Positions 14,401-25,835 of a stretch of DNA of 64,000 bases are shown here, piece after piece. The stretch is taken from assembly GCA_024305405.1 (NCBI GenBank), contig JAKNDB010000079.1, positions 806,001 through 870,000 of the forward strand, given 5' to 3'. Each line of letters starts with the position of its first letter. Within the stretch, counting starts at the first letter, position 1. Under the pieces are notes generated by a model. The model ran no database searches. It was not told where the DNA came from and saw only the letters and a program-made list of their open reading frames with translations. Origin of the DNA: Dirofilaria immitis (taxonomy: Eukaryota > Nematoda > Chromadorea > Rhabditida > Onchocercidae). Both the position numbers and the translations under genes were made by a program.

Positions 14401-17363
14401 AAGAATCGATCGGTGGAAATGTTACTTAAAAAGAACTAAAAATGAATCAGTCTATCATTGAAATAATTAAACATAGTGAAAAAGTTTATAGAGTAAGCAA
14501 CTCTCCTTGTATAGTCAATCTACTTGATTGACATGTCAAAACAAGTGTCAGAGCAGGCTACACCTGGCGGTTTTGTGATGAAATAAATTTCTCAACACTA
14601 CTAGTAACAAAATTGGTTGTACTACCGGCTGCCTCATTAAAAGAAATTAATCAATTAATTCATCATCGAAATGTTATTTAAAAGGAAATTAATTATCGAA
14701 ATAATGCATTAAAAAAACAAATTAATTGATCAATCATAGAAATTTTACTTTCGAAGAAATGAATGAATTAATCGATCATCAATGTGATATTCAAAAATTG
14801 ATCGGAATTAATCTACCGTAATTAACTAATTATCTAATCTCTTAAACGCCTGAATGATAAAAAATAAATAATTTGCACAATATGAAAAAGAATTTTTGCA
14901 ATTTTTTTGAATATAAATTATGCAGTCAATGTCAATTAAATTTTGACTAATAAAATTCGATCAAATTATTTAAAAAGTTCAAAATTAAAAATATATTGCA
15001 TATTTGTTTTGCGTATTTTTTGGCAATTGAAATTTGATTTATTATTTTGCAACAACCAAATTTCAATTGCAAAAAAATTTTTTTAGAAATAATTTTCATT
15101 TTCATCGTTGTTAAATTGATTTGCAAAAGAATTTTTTTTTCGTCAATCTTAAATAGAATTTATTTATTATTTAGAATATATTTAATATTTGAGTATGACT
15201 CAAAATGGATTTAGCATTTAAGCATTATTTGGAATAAATTTAGTATTTGGCTATTACTTGGAAAAGATTCGATACTTAAATATCATTTGGAATGGATTTA
15301 GTTATTTAAATATATCAGTTGGAACGTTTTATAGTTTAGAATTCTTTCATCTTCAGAAGAAAAGAAGATAATAATTATATGTAATTAATTTGAACTCTTA
15401 TCTTATATTAAATATCCATATAATTGGATTAATTTCAGAGCAATAAAAGATTTCTTATTGTCACCTGAAATGCGAGGTAAATTAGATGGCTTTATAACAC
15501 TTCATACATATGCCCAATTATGGATACATCCATATAGCCATAAAGTGAAATCATTTCCTGACAATTATGTCCAATTGGTTAATTAATTACTACTAATATT
15601 ATTTATTTATTATAACATATAATTCAATGTTTTATTTATAGATATGATAAGTTGATAGCCGGTAACTTCATACTTATCACTAGTAATCATTAGATGCAAG
15701 AATAGTCATTTAATTATTGCAAATAACTTTCAAAGGGCTTTCACTTATCACAATATATATCAGTACTTTCTTCACAAAAGTGATAAGCTGCTATACTTAG
15801 ACTTGAAATCTATTCTTCGTAATCAAAAATAAGTTTTTCATGAATTTTTAAAATTTTGAATGAATTTTTTTATTAAAAGATTTATTTCTACATTTTTGAA
15901 ACTAAACTTTCTCCATAACTTTTTCCGAAATGATTTTTATGATATGCTTCAGAAGCGTACGGCAAAACAGTGCCGTGCAACGATTGCAGAAAGTTTATGG
16001 AACTAAATATAAAATTGGTACTGGTGCTGATATTTTAGGTGAATTATTAATTAATGGTAATTAAAAAGAAAATTTAACTTGAAATTTAATATTTAGGGAA
16101 TTCCTTTTAAAAATTTTTATCGTTTTTATTTTATTTAAGTATTTTAAATTCATACTTATATATAGTCGATTTAGGTAGAAATATTACCAAATATTTATTT
16201 TAGATAGGCTGATAATTAGCAGTAATCAAAAAGAAAATTGAATTTGAAATTTAATTTAAATTAAGAAATTCTTTTAAAATAATTGTTCTCGTTTCTTATT
16301 TAATTCAATTATTCCAAATTCATGCCATGTTTAAGTAAAATATTATCGAATATTTATTTTTGAAAAAATTTTTTAGCCCCAGCATCCGGTGGTTCAGATG
16401 ATTGGGCTAAAGATGTACTTGGCGTGAAATTTGTTTATTTGGTCGAACTTCGGCCGCATTTAGATTGTATGACAAATCTTTTTTTTTTCTATTGATTGAT
16501 TTCATAATTAAATATTAACTTAAATCTGTAAAATCCAAAAAAAAATGAAAAAAGCTATAATTTTAAGAAATAAAAGGATAAATTTTATAAATTAGAAATT
16601 TAAATATTGGAAAAAAATTAGAAATAGTTTCAAAACTATATTTAATATTTCTCATATCTTCGAATTTATTAATTTATGCTATAAATTAACATGAAAAAAG
16701 TAAAAAGAGTTATAGTTCAGAAAAATTAAATGATAAAATTTATAAATTAAAAATTTAAATACAGTTTGAAATTATATTTAATTTCCTTCTAACCTTTCAT
16801 ATATATTAATATAAAAGATTTTATTATCAGATAGATATGGAAATATTGACTTTTTGCAGTATCAGATGGATTTATATTGAATAAAAATGAGCTTATCCCA
16901 ACAGCTGTAGAAACCTGGGAAGGTGTTCGAACAGTTATTGATGATGCCATCCGTGCTAATGATTTATTAATTGAAAATTTAAAACCAATAGATGGCGCAT
17001 CAATTTTGAGTCGATTTGAAAAGCACAAAATACGTTAGTTCTTTTTCTCCTTGCAAAATATAGTATTTTCAATTAATTCATTTCCAATTTTCATTACAAT
17101 AATTAGGACGATTTATAAAGCATAGAATATGCACGGAGTTATTCACTTTCTAAATCGAAATTGTAAATGGGTTTGAATTGATTTATCGAATGACAGAAAT
17201 TAAAAATACTTTTTTCGGAAATATTGTTCCTTACATTTCTAATTTTCATTACAGTAGTAAGATAATTTCATAAAGCACAGAATATATTGCATGTGCTATT
17301 ATAAAATGAATTTGAACTTAATTATTGAAAACAAAAGGCATTACTTCATTATTATTATTATTA

Positions 17364-17394
<31 letters not shown>

Positions 17395-18318
17395 ATAATG
17401 AATATTAGAAAAAATTCGGGTTTATTTATCGAATAACATAATGAATTCAAATCAATTCAAATCCATTTCGAATTCGCCTCGTATTAGTTAAATAATTTTT
17501 GAAGTACAGAATACGTTAGCTGAATTTCTTTTAAAACCATCAAATAATTAAATTGAAATTCATTGCTAATTTCAATTATAGTAGTAGTATAGTAGTAGAA
17601 CTAATTTTTTGCTTTTTAAATTTCTTATTTCCTTTTGTTTACTGATTGAAAATTAACAATTAATGATAACGATCATAATTTGTTTTTGTTTTTTATTGAT
17701 TTCTTTTCCGTTAATATAAAAATAATTTCAGCAATTAATAATAGAGCAATAAGAATTCAACATAAAAGCGGAATTTCGCATATATTACCTGGGATGACGA
17801 ATACACCTGAAATTTCAGCGATTAATAGTAATAATATACGTTCGAAATCGATCGGTTCAACGATTTATTTGCGAAAAAATAATACGATACCATCACTACA
17901 ATCAAATTCAACGATTAAAGTTGATAATATTATGAAAAATTTGATTAATAATAGAAATAATTCATTTATAAGCGAAAATGTTACACAGCCATTTCAAATT
18001 ATCCAATCAAATCATGAAATTTTATCGAATCAGTCATTATCAAATCAAATATCTAAAATTACAGTACCCACAAGTTTTCATCCCTCATTATCATCATTAC
18101 CATTAACAAATAATCTTTACAGTAATAGTAGTCGTAGTAAAAGTATTATTAGTGGTAGGAGTAATAGTAGACAATTTTTAAATTTAAGTTGTAGAGATAT
18201 TCGTAGTTCATGTAAATTTTGGTTACGACGTAATCCGAATATATGTTTGGAACAATATGAAATAATGAAAATACAATGTATGCATACCTGTGAATATTGC
18301 AATCATTCAGGCAATTAA
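6659..18318 (+). CDS. Secreted zinc carboxypeptidase (M14A) with C-terminal ShKT domain; 12 exons seen, 5' end missing
   Basis: A metallocarboxypeptidase expected to be made as a secreted zymogen and to remove C-terminal residues from peptides. Exons: 6659-6761, 7603-7739, 12006-12178, 12526-12633, 13267-13389, 13907-14020, 14311-14383, 15439-15577, 15953-16038 (or 16056), 16377-16466, 16860-17033, 17732-18318; about 635 codons. Order: activation propeptide, catalytic domain, Ser/Asn-rich linker, ShKT. Zinc ligands are visible as HAREW (exon 4) and TLHTY (exon 8). The substrate-carboxylate Arg lies in RLWRKNRS and VDLNRNF (exon 6), and the catalytic Glu in VYLVELRP (exon 10). PASGGSDDW carries Asp at the position that selects basic side chains in carboxypeptidase B. 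The architecture resembles C. elegans SURO-1-type enzymes. Splice phases fit except exon 2 to 3, inside exon 6, and exon 8 to 9, each off by one base. No signal-peptide exon was found that ends in the required phase. Confidence 0.92.
7950..8215. repeat. Degenerate tandem repeat with a GCCGTAGGATAT core
   Basis: About four copies of an 70-95 bp unit. Each contains a variant of ATATCGCCGTAGGATAT (near 7961, 8029, 8126 and 8194) followed by an A/T-rich stretch resembling AATTTAATTAATT. Copies are strongly diverged, so the array is old. Confidence 0.55.
8520..8830. repeat. Diverged tandem repeat, unit about 120-140 bp
   Basis: Three related blocks start near 8526, 8644 and 8786. Each has a TTTAATTTTTAGCAAAAATT-like segment, a TGATTGTTTTTTC-like segment and a TTTTC...AAATATT segment. 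It lies inside the carboxypeptidase intron. Confidence 0.5.
9270..10190. repeat. AAT/GAT trinucleotide-rich zone
   Basis: The zone is dominated by imperfect AATAAT, GATAAT and AATGAT runs on the plus strand, densest at 9271-9340 and 9840-10180. It produces long but meaningless frames on both strands, such as an Ile/Val-rich one on the minus strand at 9585-10049. Confidence 0.75.
10215..10410. other. GC-rich island in intron; possible promoter with first exon, or RNA gene
   Basis: About 190 bp of clearly higher GC, with many CpG dinucleotides, sits in surroundings that are nearly all A/T. On the plus strand it ends at ACCC|GTAAGT, a textbook splice donor. An ATG at 10348 opens MLLANFDSKLLKGQSLP up to that donor. 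A second frame ending in phase 1, the phase required by the next carboxypeptidase exon, is open for about 35 codons and includes ENYAVGEFRLETAKGS. On the minus strand, GATG|GTGAGT is also a good donor. CCCGTaagtaACGGG can form a short hairpin. I recognise no product. It could be an alternative promoter and first exon, a nested gene, or a structured RNA. Confidence 0.35.
11341..11409. repeat. (AT)n microsatellite
   Basis: An almost uninterrupted AT dinucleotide run inside the carboxypeptidase intron. Confidence 0.95.
13487..13890. repeat. Diverged tandem repeat filling carboxypeptidase intron 5
   Basis: Four to five copies of a roughly 70-95 bp unit carrying TAATTATAATATGTAATT, then ACTTATACAATAAGCATA and ACAGTATTG. 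Clear copies begin near 13487, 13580, 13667, 13737 and 13807. The array occupies nearly the whole intron between exon 5 and exon 6, so it has largely set that intron's length. Confidence 0.65.
15170..15330. repeat. Degenerate tandem repeat in carboxypeptidase intron 7
   Basis: About four copies of a 35-40 bp unit related to TTTGGAATGGATTTAGTATT, each followed by a TAAATATCAT-like segment. It lies upstream of exon 8. Confidence 0.55.
17732..18318 (+). CDS. Terminal exon: linker plus ShKT domain of the carboxypeptidase
   Basis: This long last exon starts after AATTTCAG and ends at TAA 18316-18318. It first encodes a low-complexity Ser/Asn/Ile-rich linker of about 150 residues. A compact ShKT (SXC) domain follows, with six cysteines spaced C-6-C-10-C-10-C-3-C-2-C and the usual W and M...QCMHTCEYC ending. 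In worms this fold is common as a C-terminal partner of secreted enzymes and is thought to mediate binding or substrate recognition; here it is not a toxin gene. Only one ShKT copy is present, four residues before the stop. Confidence 0.9.
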
Positions 18319-19025
18319 ATCGAAATTATTTGAAAAAAAATTTATTAAATTGTTAAGAATTGCTATTCAATGGATATTTAATTTGTAAATAATACATTTT
18401 ATTTAGGATAATTAATTTTCATTTTGAACTTTTTATAATCGATCGTAAAATAGTTTCATTTTTTTGCATTTGTTTTTATTCGCAAAAATTTTAATTAAAT
18501 TATCAACAAAAAAAAATAATTTTCTTTGCGTCATTTTTTATGAAAAATTTAACAAAGTTACGGGTAGTTGATAATGAATGATTAGATTAGCAAAATCAAT
18601 GCAAAAATTTGATTTGAAAACTTTTTGATATGAAAGTTCAAAATTAAAATCGATGAGGTATACCAGAATTTAAGTATATTTACAAAAATTAAAATCAATA
18701 AAAAAAGTTTCAATTTTAAGTATATTCGCTTGAAATTAAAACTAAACATATCGTGTTATTTAAATGAATAAAATACCGCTATATGTATTTTATCATTGAT
18801 ATTCTCGACTTCGATAATATCTAATAAAAAGTAAAAAGTCTAAAATTATTTTGTTGACATAACATAAATAAATGCATATATATATACATATATATAAATG
18901 GATTAAATATAAATTTAAATTAGACATTAAATTAATCGAATAAAATAAACATATCATTGCTTATATGATATCAAAATATTATACAGTTAAGATAAATTAA
19001 TAGGTAATCAATAAAATTTATGAAA
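18319..19025. other. 3' flank of the carboxypeptidase gene, no gene seen
   Basis: AT-rich. No canonical AATAAA is obvious in the first 100 bases after the stop; TAAATAATACATT near 18385 is a possible variant polyadenylation region. Confidence 0.4.
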
Positions 19026-19667
19026 TTATAGCATCACATATACATTAATATCAAATAATAAATATTGTGAATGGATTGATAAATAAATGATTAACAATAT
19101 GAAATATTTCGTAAATCCACGTAATTTGCATAAATCCACGTAATTTGCATAAATGCACGGAGGATTTCGTGAATTGATGTAATTTGTAGTGCTAATAACA
19201 ATGATAATTAATATCGGATTGAAAGTTTTACAAGAGTATTCCCAGAATATATGATAACTTTTGTGATAACTTTTTATCACTAATATATAGTAAAAAAGGG
19301 ATGATAAGGAAATGACGAGGTGGGATGGAAAAGCTTCAGGGTTACATACTTCTTTACATTCCATAGTCTTCAATATTCTGTATGGCGATGCAAAGAAGTA
19401 CGTTGCCGCCGTAAAAGCAACGTGAATTTCGATTTCCAAACGTAAAAGGATGAAGTGAGAGATTGATTCTAAATCCAAGTCATATCGTTCAGAATAAACA
19501 CGGTGAATATTTAAAATATTAAAGAAATAAATAATTCCGTGATTAGCAACATTTCGATCTAAATGCCAATCTCTTTCATTACATTTAAATATTAATATTT
19601 GAGTTAAAATTAGAAACTTTGATAGGGACAAAAAAATAAGACTACTTTTCTCTATGTTAAATGGCAA
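19026..19667 (-). CDS. Unrecognised 213-codon open reading frame
   Basis: One uninterrupted frame from ATG to stop, unusually long for DNA this rich in A and T. The conceptual product is hydrophobic at both ends and more polar in the middle (NERDWHLDRNVANHG, MECKEVCNPEAF). I recognise no family. Two cautions apply. The central block (about 19310-19450) is GC-richer and is also open on the plus strand in two frames, one running from an ATG at 19314 (MTRWDGKASGLHTS...) to TGA. The C-terminal third covers a 19-bp tandem repeat (19110-19150). It could be a real single-exon gene, the antisense of a plus-strand exon, or a chance frame over a constrained non-coding element. Confidence 0.3.
   Translation of the reverse strand: MPFNIEKSSLIFLSLSKFLILTQILIFKCNERDWHLDRNVANHGIIYFFNILNIHRVYSERYDLDLESISHFILLRLEIEIHVAFTAATYFFASPYRILKTMECKEVCNPEAFPSHLVISLSSLFYYILVIKSYHKSYHIFWEYSCKTFNPILIIIVISTTNYINSRNPPCIYANYVDLCKLRGFTKYFILLIIYLSIHSQYLLFDINVYVML
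19110..19152. repeat. 19-bp tandem repeat
   Basis: AAATCCACGTAATTTGCAT occurs twice back to back, with a third partial copy (AAATGCACG) following. Confidence 0.85.
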
Positions 19668-22600
19668 CTACAAATCGAAATATTTTTGAAAATAACAATT
19701 TAGTATACCCCAGAGATTTAAAAAACTTTTTGAGAAATAAATTTTTATAGGCTAAACTTTCGAGAATTTAAAGTTTTGATTTATGAAAACTTCTATTGCG
19801 TTGACTTTTTATTACATTTTACAATTTTAAAATATTTTTTGAGAGTTAAATTCAATTTTTCATCTTTTTCTATTAATTTTTTCAAATAAAATTCGTAATG
19901 GTAAGATTTCATTTTTATTATAATTAAAAATGGATGATAATGTAAATTGAATTTATGAAAAAGTTATTGCCAAAAATTACATGCCATAATTTAAATGATA
20001 AAATGTATAAGAAACCTACCTACATATATATATATATAGGCAAAATAATAAATATAATGAATATATGGAGGATAAAATAAAAAGAAAAAATCATAGTAAA
20101 TAGAACTTTTAAAGGAGAAATAAATTAATTATTTTTAAATTAATTAAGTCTCGAAATTTAAAAAGTGAGCCCAAAATATGTTAAACATTATATGAACAAT
20201 TGTTTAGTAATGATTTGCTATAAATTTAATTTTATTTTGCAAAAAAAAAGAATGAAATTTCTTTTTCCCTATTATTAATCATTAATCAAAATTGTTTATT
20301 AACTTATTCTTAAATTTACTTGTCACAATTAGCAAAGCTTTTACTTATATTATGCTTCATAAAAATTCTACTGTTTACAGTATTAACTTTATTACCGTTA
20401 TTGTTATCCATTATGATTATCATCATCTTCATCATTTTTATTATGCACTAACAACGTTGTTATTAGCATTGTTGTCATCATCATCATTTTTTCACTATTG
20501 TATTTTGTTGTTGATTAATGATTAGGACAAATATAATAATTATTATTATCATCATCACTATCACTGTTGTAGTTTATTGTTGATTGATTTTCAGGATATA
20601 ATTAGGAGAAAGATGCCGATAATCATATTTCGAGAATTTTAACTAATAATAGTCTACTACTGCTGGCTTCTAGCTATTTCGGCAAGTGTAAGGGCGTGGG
20701 CAGGGATATTTTAGGAAAGAAAAATGTTCATTTTTTTTCTTTTAAAAAATGGACGTTTTAATGATAGATGATGGAAAAGTGAAGAAGAAGAAGAAGAAAC
20801 ATGTTGTTATCATATAGTATCTCTAAAGTTGTATAAATTAATATTAATTTATAATCAAATTTAAAAACTTAATATTTAAATTAAACTTGTTAATTGTAAT
20901 GAAATTTACATATTTAAAATGTAATAAATCTACTCTTTGCTTGTCATTTTATTTATTTATTTCTTTTTTTTAACTAACAATTTTGTAATTGAAATTTTAC
21001 GAAATAAAGCAATGAATGAAATTTTTTTCATAAAAATTGCAACCTTTTCTTTCGTTTTTTTTTTTAATTTCAATCCCATTTAAAAATAATTTATTATGAC
21101 ATTTTAATTTGTTAATGATATTTTAAGATAAAAGTTAATTGATAAGAATATTTGAATAATTTTATTCATTTCAATTGACATTAATTGCAATTTCTCTCAA
21201 TCAATATATATACATATAATTCTCTTTAGATTTGAAGAAAAAATGATAAAAGTTTTGAAAAATTGATTAATTACTATCAATTAATTCAACTAATCAACCA
21301 ATGAATAAATTTTGTAACGGAAATTTTATTGTAATAAATTTCATTCCCATACAAATGATGTATTCGCTTCGTTAAATTTGTAAAAATTTTTAAATGTTAA
21401 AAATTCAGAATAAAAATTTTCCGTTTTTTTCTCAAATTGAAATCAGTAATTGAAAAAAGAACAGAGATTAAATTAATAATTAAATAATCAAATATTAAAT
21501 GCTCCAATTTCAACTATCTGAAATACGCTTAGTCTTAACCTAGTTTTTATTCATTTTTTTTCTTCGTAGAAAAGAGAAATATCAATGTTCAATATTTATT
21601 TTCTCTATTATTTTTCATAATAATTGAAATATAGGACATTTTTGAAATAATTACTGATCAATTTGGCCAAATAAATTTTTGGCCAAAATTTTCTGAAATA
21701 ATAATTGAAGAGTTAAGAAATTGAAATAATGCAAAATAAAAATATTAGCATTGATATTATAATAATGACAGCAACAACAGTAAAGATTGATGAAAAGATC
21801 AAAGAGCAAATCGATATAATTTTGAAATTCAATGTAAACAATGTAAATGTTGGTGATTTATTAGAAATAGTAAGAAAACATAAGATCAATAACAAACAAC
21901 AAAATGATAGGCGATATTAAAAAGTTTGTATTTTGATTATCAAATTTTATTTCGAATAGTTTCAGTCATTTAATTTAATTAGTCAAATCATTTGAAATTT
22001 TCATTTCAAATGATTTCAATCATTCAATTTAAAAATTAGTTTTGATCATTTCGAATTGTTTCAATCATTTAGTTCTTTTTAAATAATTTGCAAAATTAAA
22101 TAATTGTTCAGTAAAGAAATAATTAATTAATCAAATGGTTAATGTTTGATAAATTGATAAATTCGCTGGAAAAGAAAATTAATCCGAAATAGTTATTTTG
22201 ATTCTCAGAAATTATAGCATTATCGATGATTTTCACAATAATATTATGATATTTTATCATTCATTTTATCAGTTGTTTAGAAATGACGCTCATTCAATTT
22301 TTTAAAAATTAAATTGTTAAAAAGATAAGCAAAAAAATTCAAATATTCAGATTACATATACTAATTATATTCGGCGGATATAAGGTTAGGCTATCATATG
22401 CCGGATATTATTGAATGAATGAATGACCTAATTACCAATTGACCTTTGACTAGTTTATATTTAAAAATATATTAAGATGTAATCCTTTCGTTGCTTTCCT
22501 TATTTGGCTATTTAGGATAAGGAAAAAACAGTCTTCATTGGTCACAAAAAAGTTATCTTTATGTTTATCAATTATCTTGAATTATGATAATTGGCAAAGA

Positions 22601-23990
22601 TAAGAATGATAAAACTGATATTAAATTAGCTAACTATCATGCTATACGATATTAGAAGCATGTTTTTACTAAATATATAAATTATAATAGTAGAATTATT
22701 GATGAAAATAATTCAAATTTAAATGAAACAGCAAATTAAGTAATCAATTATTGCTATTCTTAAATGATTTAAAATTTTTTTGTATCAATTAAAACAAGAA
22801 GAGAAGACCTAATTGTTAAATAATATCAAAAAGAAATTGTGATGAAACAACAACGAAATCATTTAGAAATCTAATCAATTATTATGAATTCCAATCAACT
22901 AATCATACCTATTCTATATCATTAGTTTATCAATGATAAATATTTCTTCCATCTTATCCATTCCCTATCTTCTCCCTCAATAATTTATTAATTTATATCA
23001 TTATTACATGACTTATTACTCAAATCCATTTTAAATTTATTTCTTCATTCTCGCTAAAAAAAAAAATAGAGCATTTTAAGTAAAATCGAATAGCGATTAA
23101 CTTAATCCAATTTAAAATATCAATTAATTAAGTTGTGCTATTATTAAATTAGAATTAAAATTTAAATAAATATGAGCGATTTGCTTAATTGTTTAAAATC
23201 ACTTTAATTTTAATTTTTCATTCCTACAAAATGATATTAAATTGAATTGGTTATCAATTAACTTAACTAAAGTGCTAACCCATTGTATTATATTAATATA
23301 AAATTTAAATTCGAATGGATATATAAGCTACTTCTTCAAGCATATCAATGATTAAATTAACTGATAATCAATGATATTCCGATAAAAAAATAAAAAATCG
23401 GAGGATATCACTTTAATTTCAATTAAATTGATTATCAATTAATATAATCCTTAAATTAAGGATGATATTAATTTAAGGTATGAATTGATTAAATTATATA
23501 AGTAATAATAATAATAAGATTCATTAATAGATATAAGCCATTTATTTATAATTTAAAATCGCTTTAATCTCAATTTTGTCATTACAGCAAAGTGTGTATT
23601 TGATTAAAATTGATTATAACAATAAAATTAATTTTAAACTTAAAATATAAATTAATTGTATTGCATTATTATATAATTATAATTCAACATTCGATACAAA
23701 CCATTTTCTTATTACATAAAATTATTTTGTTTTAATTTCAATTTTCCAATTGCTGCGAGAAAAAATATTAAATTAAATTGATTATCAATTTAATCAATTT
23801 TAAATTTAAAATATGAATTAGATGAATTGTATTAGTAATAAAAATAAGATTAAAAATTAGATATTATAAGATACTTCACTTTCCAATAGTTAATGATATT
23901 TTGATTTCTAAGAAATTGAGGAAAGCAACAAAACTAAAACTAACTCCCACTCTTCCATCCTTAAAATAATGAAGTTAAAATTATCTATCT
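19668..23990. other. AT-rich intergenic DNA with isolated odd elements
   Basis: No confident gene. It holds an ATC/ATT-rich stretch (20390-20580), a short GC-rich patch with GGGCGTGGGCAGGG near 20690, a strong inverted repeat at 21985-22016, and many TTAATTAA-like runs. A 63-codon plus-strand frame at 21729-21920 has a plausible composition but no supporting features. Confidence 0.45.
21985..22016. repeat. Perfect 14-bp inverted repeat (hairpin)
   Basis: AAATCATTTGAAAT, a 4-nt loop TTTC, then the exact reverse complement ATTTCAAATGATTT. Related but imperfect copies of CATTTCGAATNNTTTCAATC flank it (21950-22070), so it may have arisen from local inverted duplication. Confidence 0.85.
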
Positions 23991-23994
23991 GTTA

Positions 23995-24080
23995 TGTGTA
24001 TGTATGTATGTATGTATGTATGTATGTATGTATGTGTATGTATGTATGTATGTATGTATGTATGTATGTATGTATGTATG

Positions 24081-24110
<30 letters not shown>
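23995..24110. repeat. (ATGT)n microsatellite
   Basis: About 28 tandem ATGT units with one TGTG interruption. It explains the Tyr/Val/Cys/Met repeat seen in translation. Confidence 0.97.
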
Positions 24111-24111
<1 letters not shown>

Positions 24112-24169
24112 TTGTGTTCCAAACCTTTTAACTAGAACTATACGAATTCTTAAAAAGGAAAGATCATAG

Positions 24170-24710
24170 GAAGAAAGAAAGAGAGAGAGAGAGAAAAGGA
24201 GAGAGAGTATGGGAGGGAAAGAAAGAGAAAAAGTTTTGGAAAAAAATATGAAAGAATGAAAGGATCGTGTTGTTTGTTAGAATTAATGAAAATAAAAACA
24301 ACCAAATATTTTTCAAACATTTTCCCTTTCACTTCTTTCTCTCTCTCTCTCTCTTCTCTCTCTCTTTAAAAGAGATGAAATTGGATATGGATGGATGAAT
24401 GAATGAATTGATGAATGGATGGATGGACAGACGGATGGATGGATGGATGGATAGAATGGAAAGGCAAAAGTAATTTTTAGTTTAAAGAAAATTTTTATTT
24501 TTGTTAAGCAAAAATTTTCGAAGAAAATTATCGTTATTTCTGTTCTTTTTTTTGTAAATTTTAAAAAGAATTTTTGTGAGCAAGAAATTCGAGAAAAAAG
24601 AGAGAGAGGGAGAGAGAGAGAGGAAAGAGAGGGGAGGGAAAGAGAGAGAGGGGGAAAAGAGAGAGAGAGGAAAGAGAGAGAGAGAGGGAAAAGAGGAAAA
24701 AAAGATTTAA
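24170..24710. repeat. Purine-rich and GGAT-type simple repeats
   Basis: Successive low-complexity tracts: GAGA/GAAA (24171-24240), a CT run (24326-24366), GGAT/GAAT tetranucleotides (24381-24450) and GAGA/GGGA (24597-24705). Confidence 0.9.
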
Positions 24711-25552
24711 GATTATTAGAAGAAATTAGTTTTTCTGCAAAATTTTGGACATTTTAAAATAAATATGTTAAAAAAATAACACCTGTTGTTTTGTTGATTT
24801 TTTTGAAGAAGAAAATTTTCTTCTTCAAAAAAAGACTATAACAAATATTTTATTCATATAATTATTTATTGAAAATATGATAATAGTAATAGTAATGATA
24901 ATAATAATAATTGTTTAATTAAAATAGGAAATGAAATAAAAGTAAATTAATTTAATTGGAATAGAATATAAAATGAAATGATAGGAAAACGAAAACAAAA
25001 AATAAACTTTTTGACGAAACATTTTTAAAAATTATTTATTATTAAAAATTGTTAAAATCTTTTCCATGAAAATAATAAGTATTAATATTATTATTATTGT
25101 CATATATTATATATATAATATTGATTTCAAATACTCTTACATTATTTAAGCACAAATGTTTTCAGATCAAATTGGATTAGACTTTCAGTTTGTAGAATTG
25201 ATAGATTAAATAAATATATACAAGTAAAAGCAAAAATTAAAATAGAGAATGAAATAAAATAAACAAATAATAATGATCAAAGAAAAGAAATAAAAAAATG
25301 AATTCGTTTAAAAATTAATAATTACTGAAAGTTGTAAAAATTCTCATCGTAAAAGTTACTAATAATTATTTGTGTAATTATTGATAAGTATGCACAAAAG
25401 CAATAATAAAGGATGCTTATAGATCACGCTCGTCGTACAACTTGGTCGAGATAGATAACAAATTTAAATTATTCTAAAAAGCAAATAATCATTGATCGCA
25501 GTATTTCCTTCTGATGAATGATCATTCCCACAAGTATATTAGAGGTTACAAA

Positions 25553-25835
25553 ATTGCATCCCTGAAAATTGACCCATCACAATCTTGGTACTTCCCTCTA
25601 AGTGGTCGCAAGTTGCATCCCAGGAGTATCCAGGTGATAACAAGTTGTATTCCAGGAGTATCTGGGTAGTCACCAGTTGTATCCCTGGAGTACACTAAGT
25701 GATAACATAAGTTTCGTCCCAGAAAATTGACTAATCGAAACTTTTTAACTTTAATGTCTCCCCGTGATGAATGATCATAAAGTTTCATTCCCAGAAGCAT
25801 ATCCCAAAAATCGATTACGTGAAATTGACTAAATG
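25553..25835. repeat. 32-bp degenerate tandem repeat
   Basis: Five to six units of AGTTGTATCCCAGGAGTATC followed by a GGTGATAACA-like segment. AGTTGCATCC starts at 25611, with the next copies at 25643, 25675 and 25710; flanking copies are weaker. The block is GC-richer than its surroundings and open on the minus strand for 102 codons, but the protein would simply follow the repeat. Confidence 0.8.

Noticed and set aside
14490..14580. GC-richer patch in carboxypeptidase intron 7
   Set aside because: No open frame with splice sites, hairpin or repeat relation could be seen; too short to interpret.
23969..24169. Frame encoding a Cys-Met-Tyr-Val repeat
   Set aside because: Direct translation of the (ATGT)n microsatellite.
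25553..25835. CRISPR-like repeat array
   Set aside because: Units are contiguous and diverged with no unique spacers between conserved repeats, and the DNA is eukaryotic.
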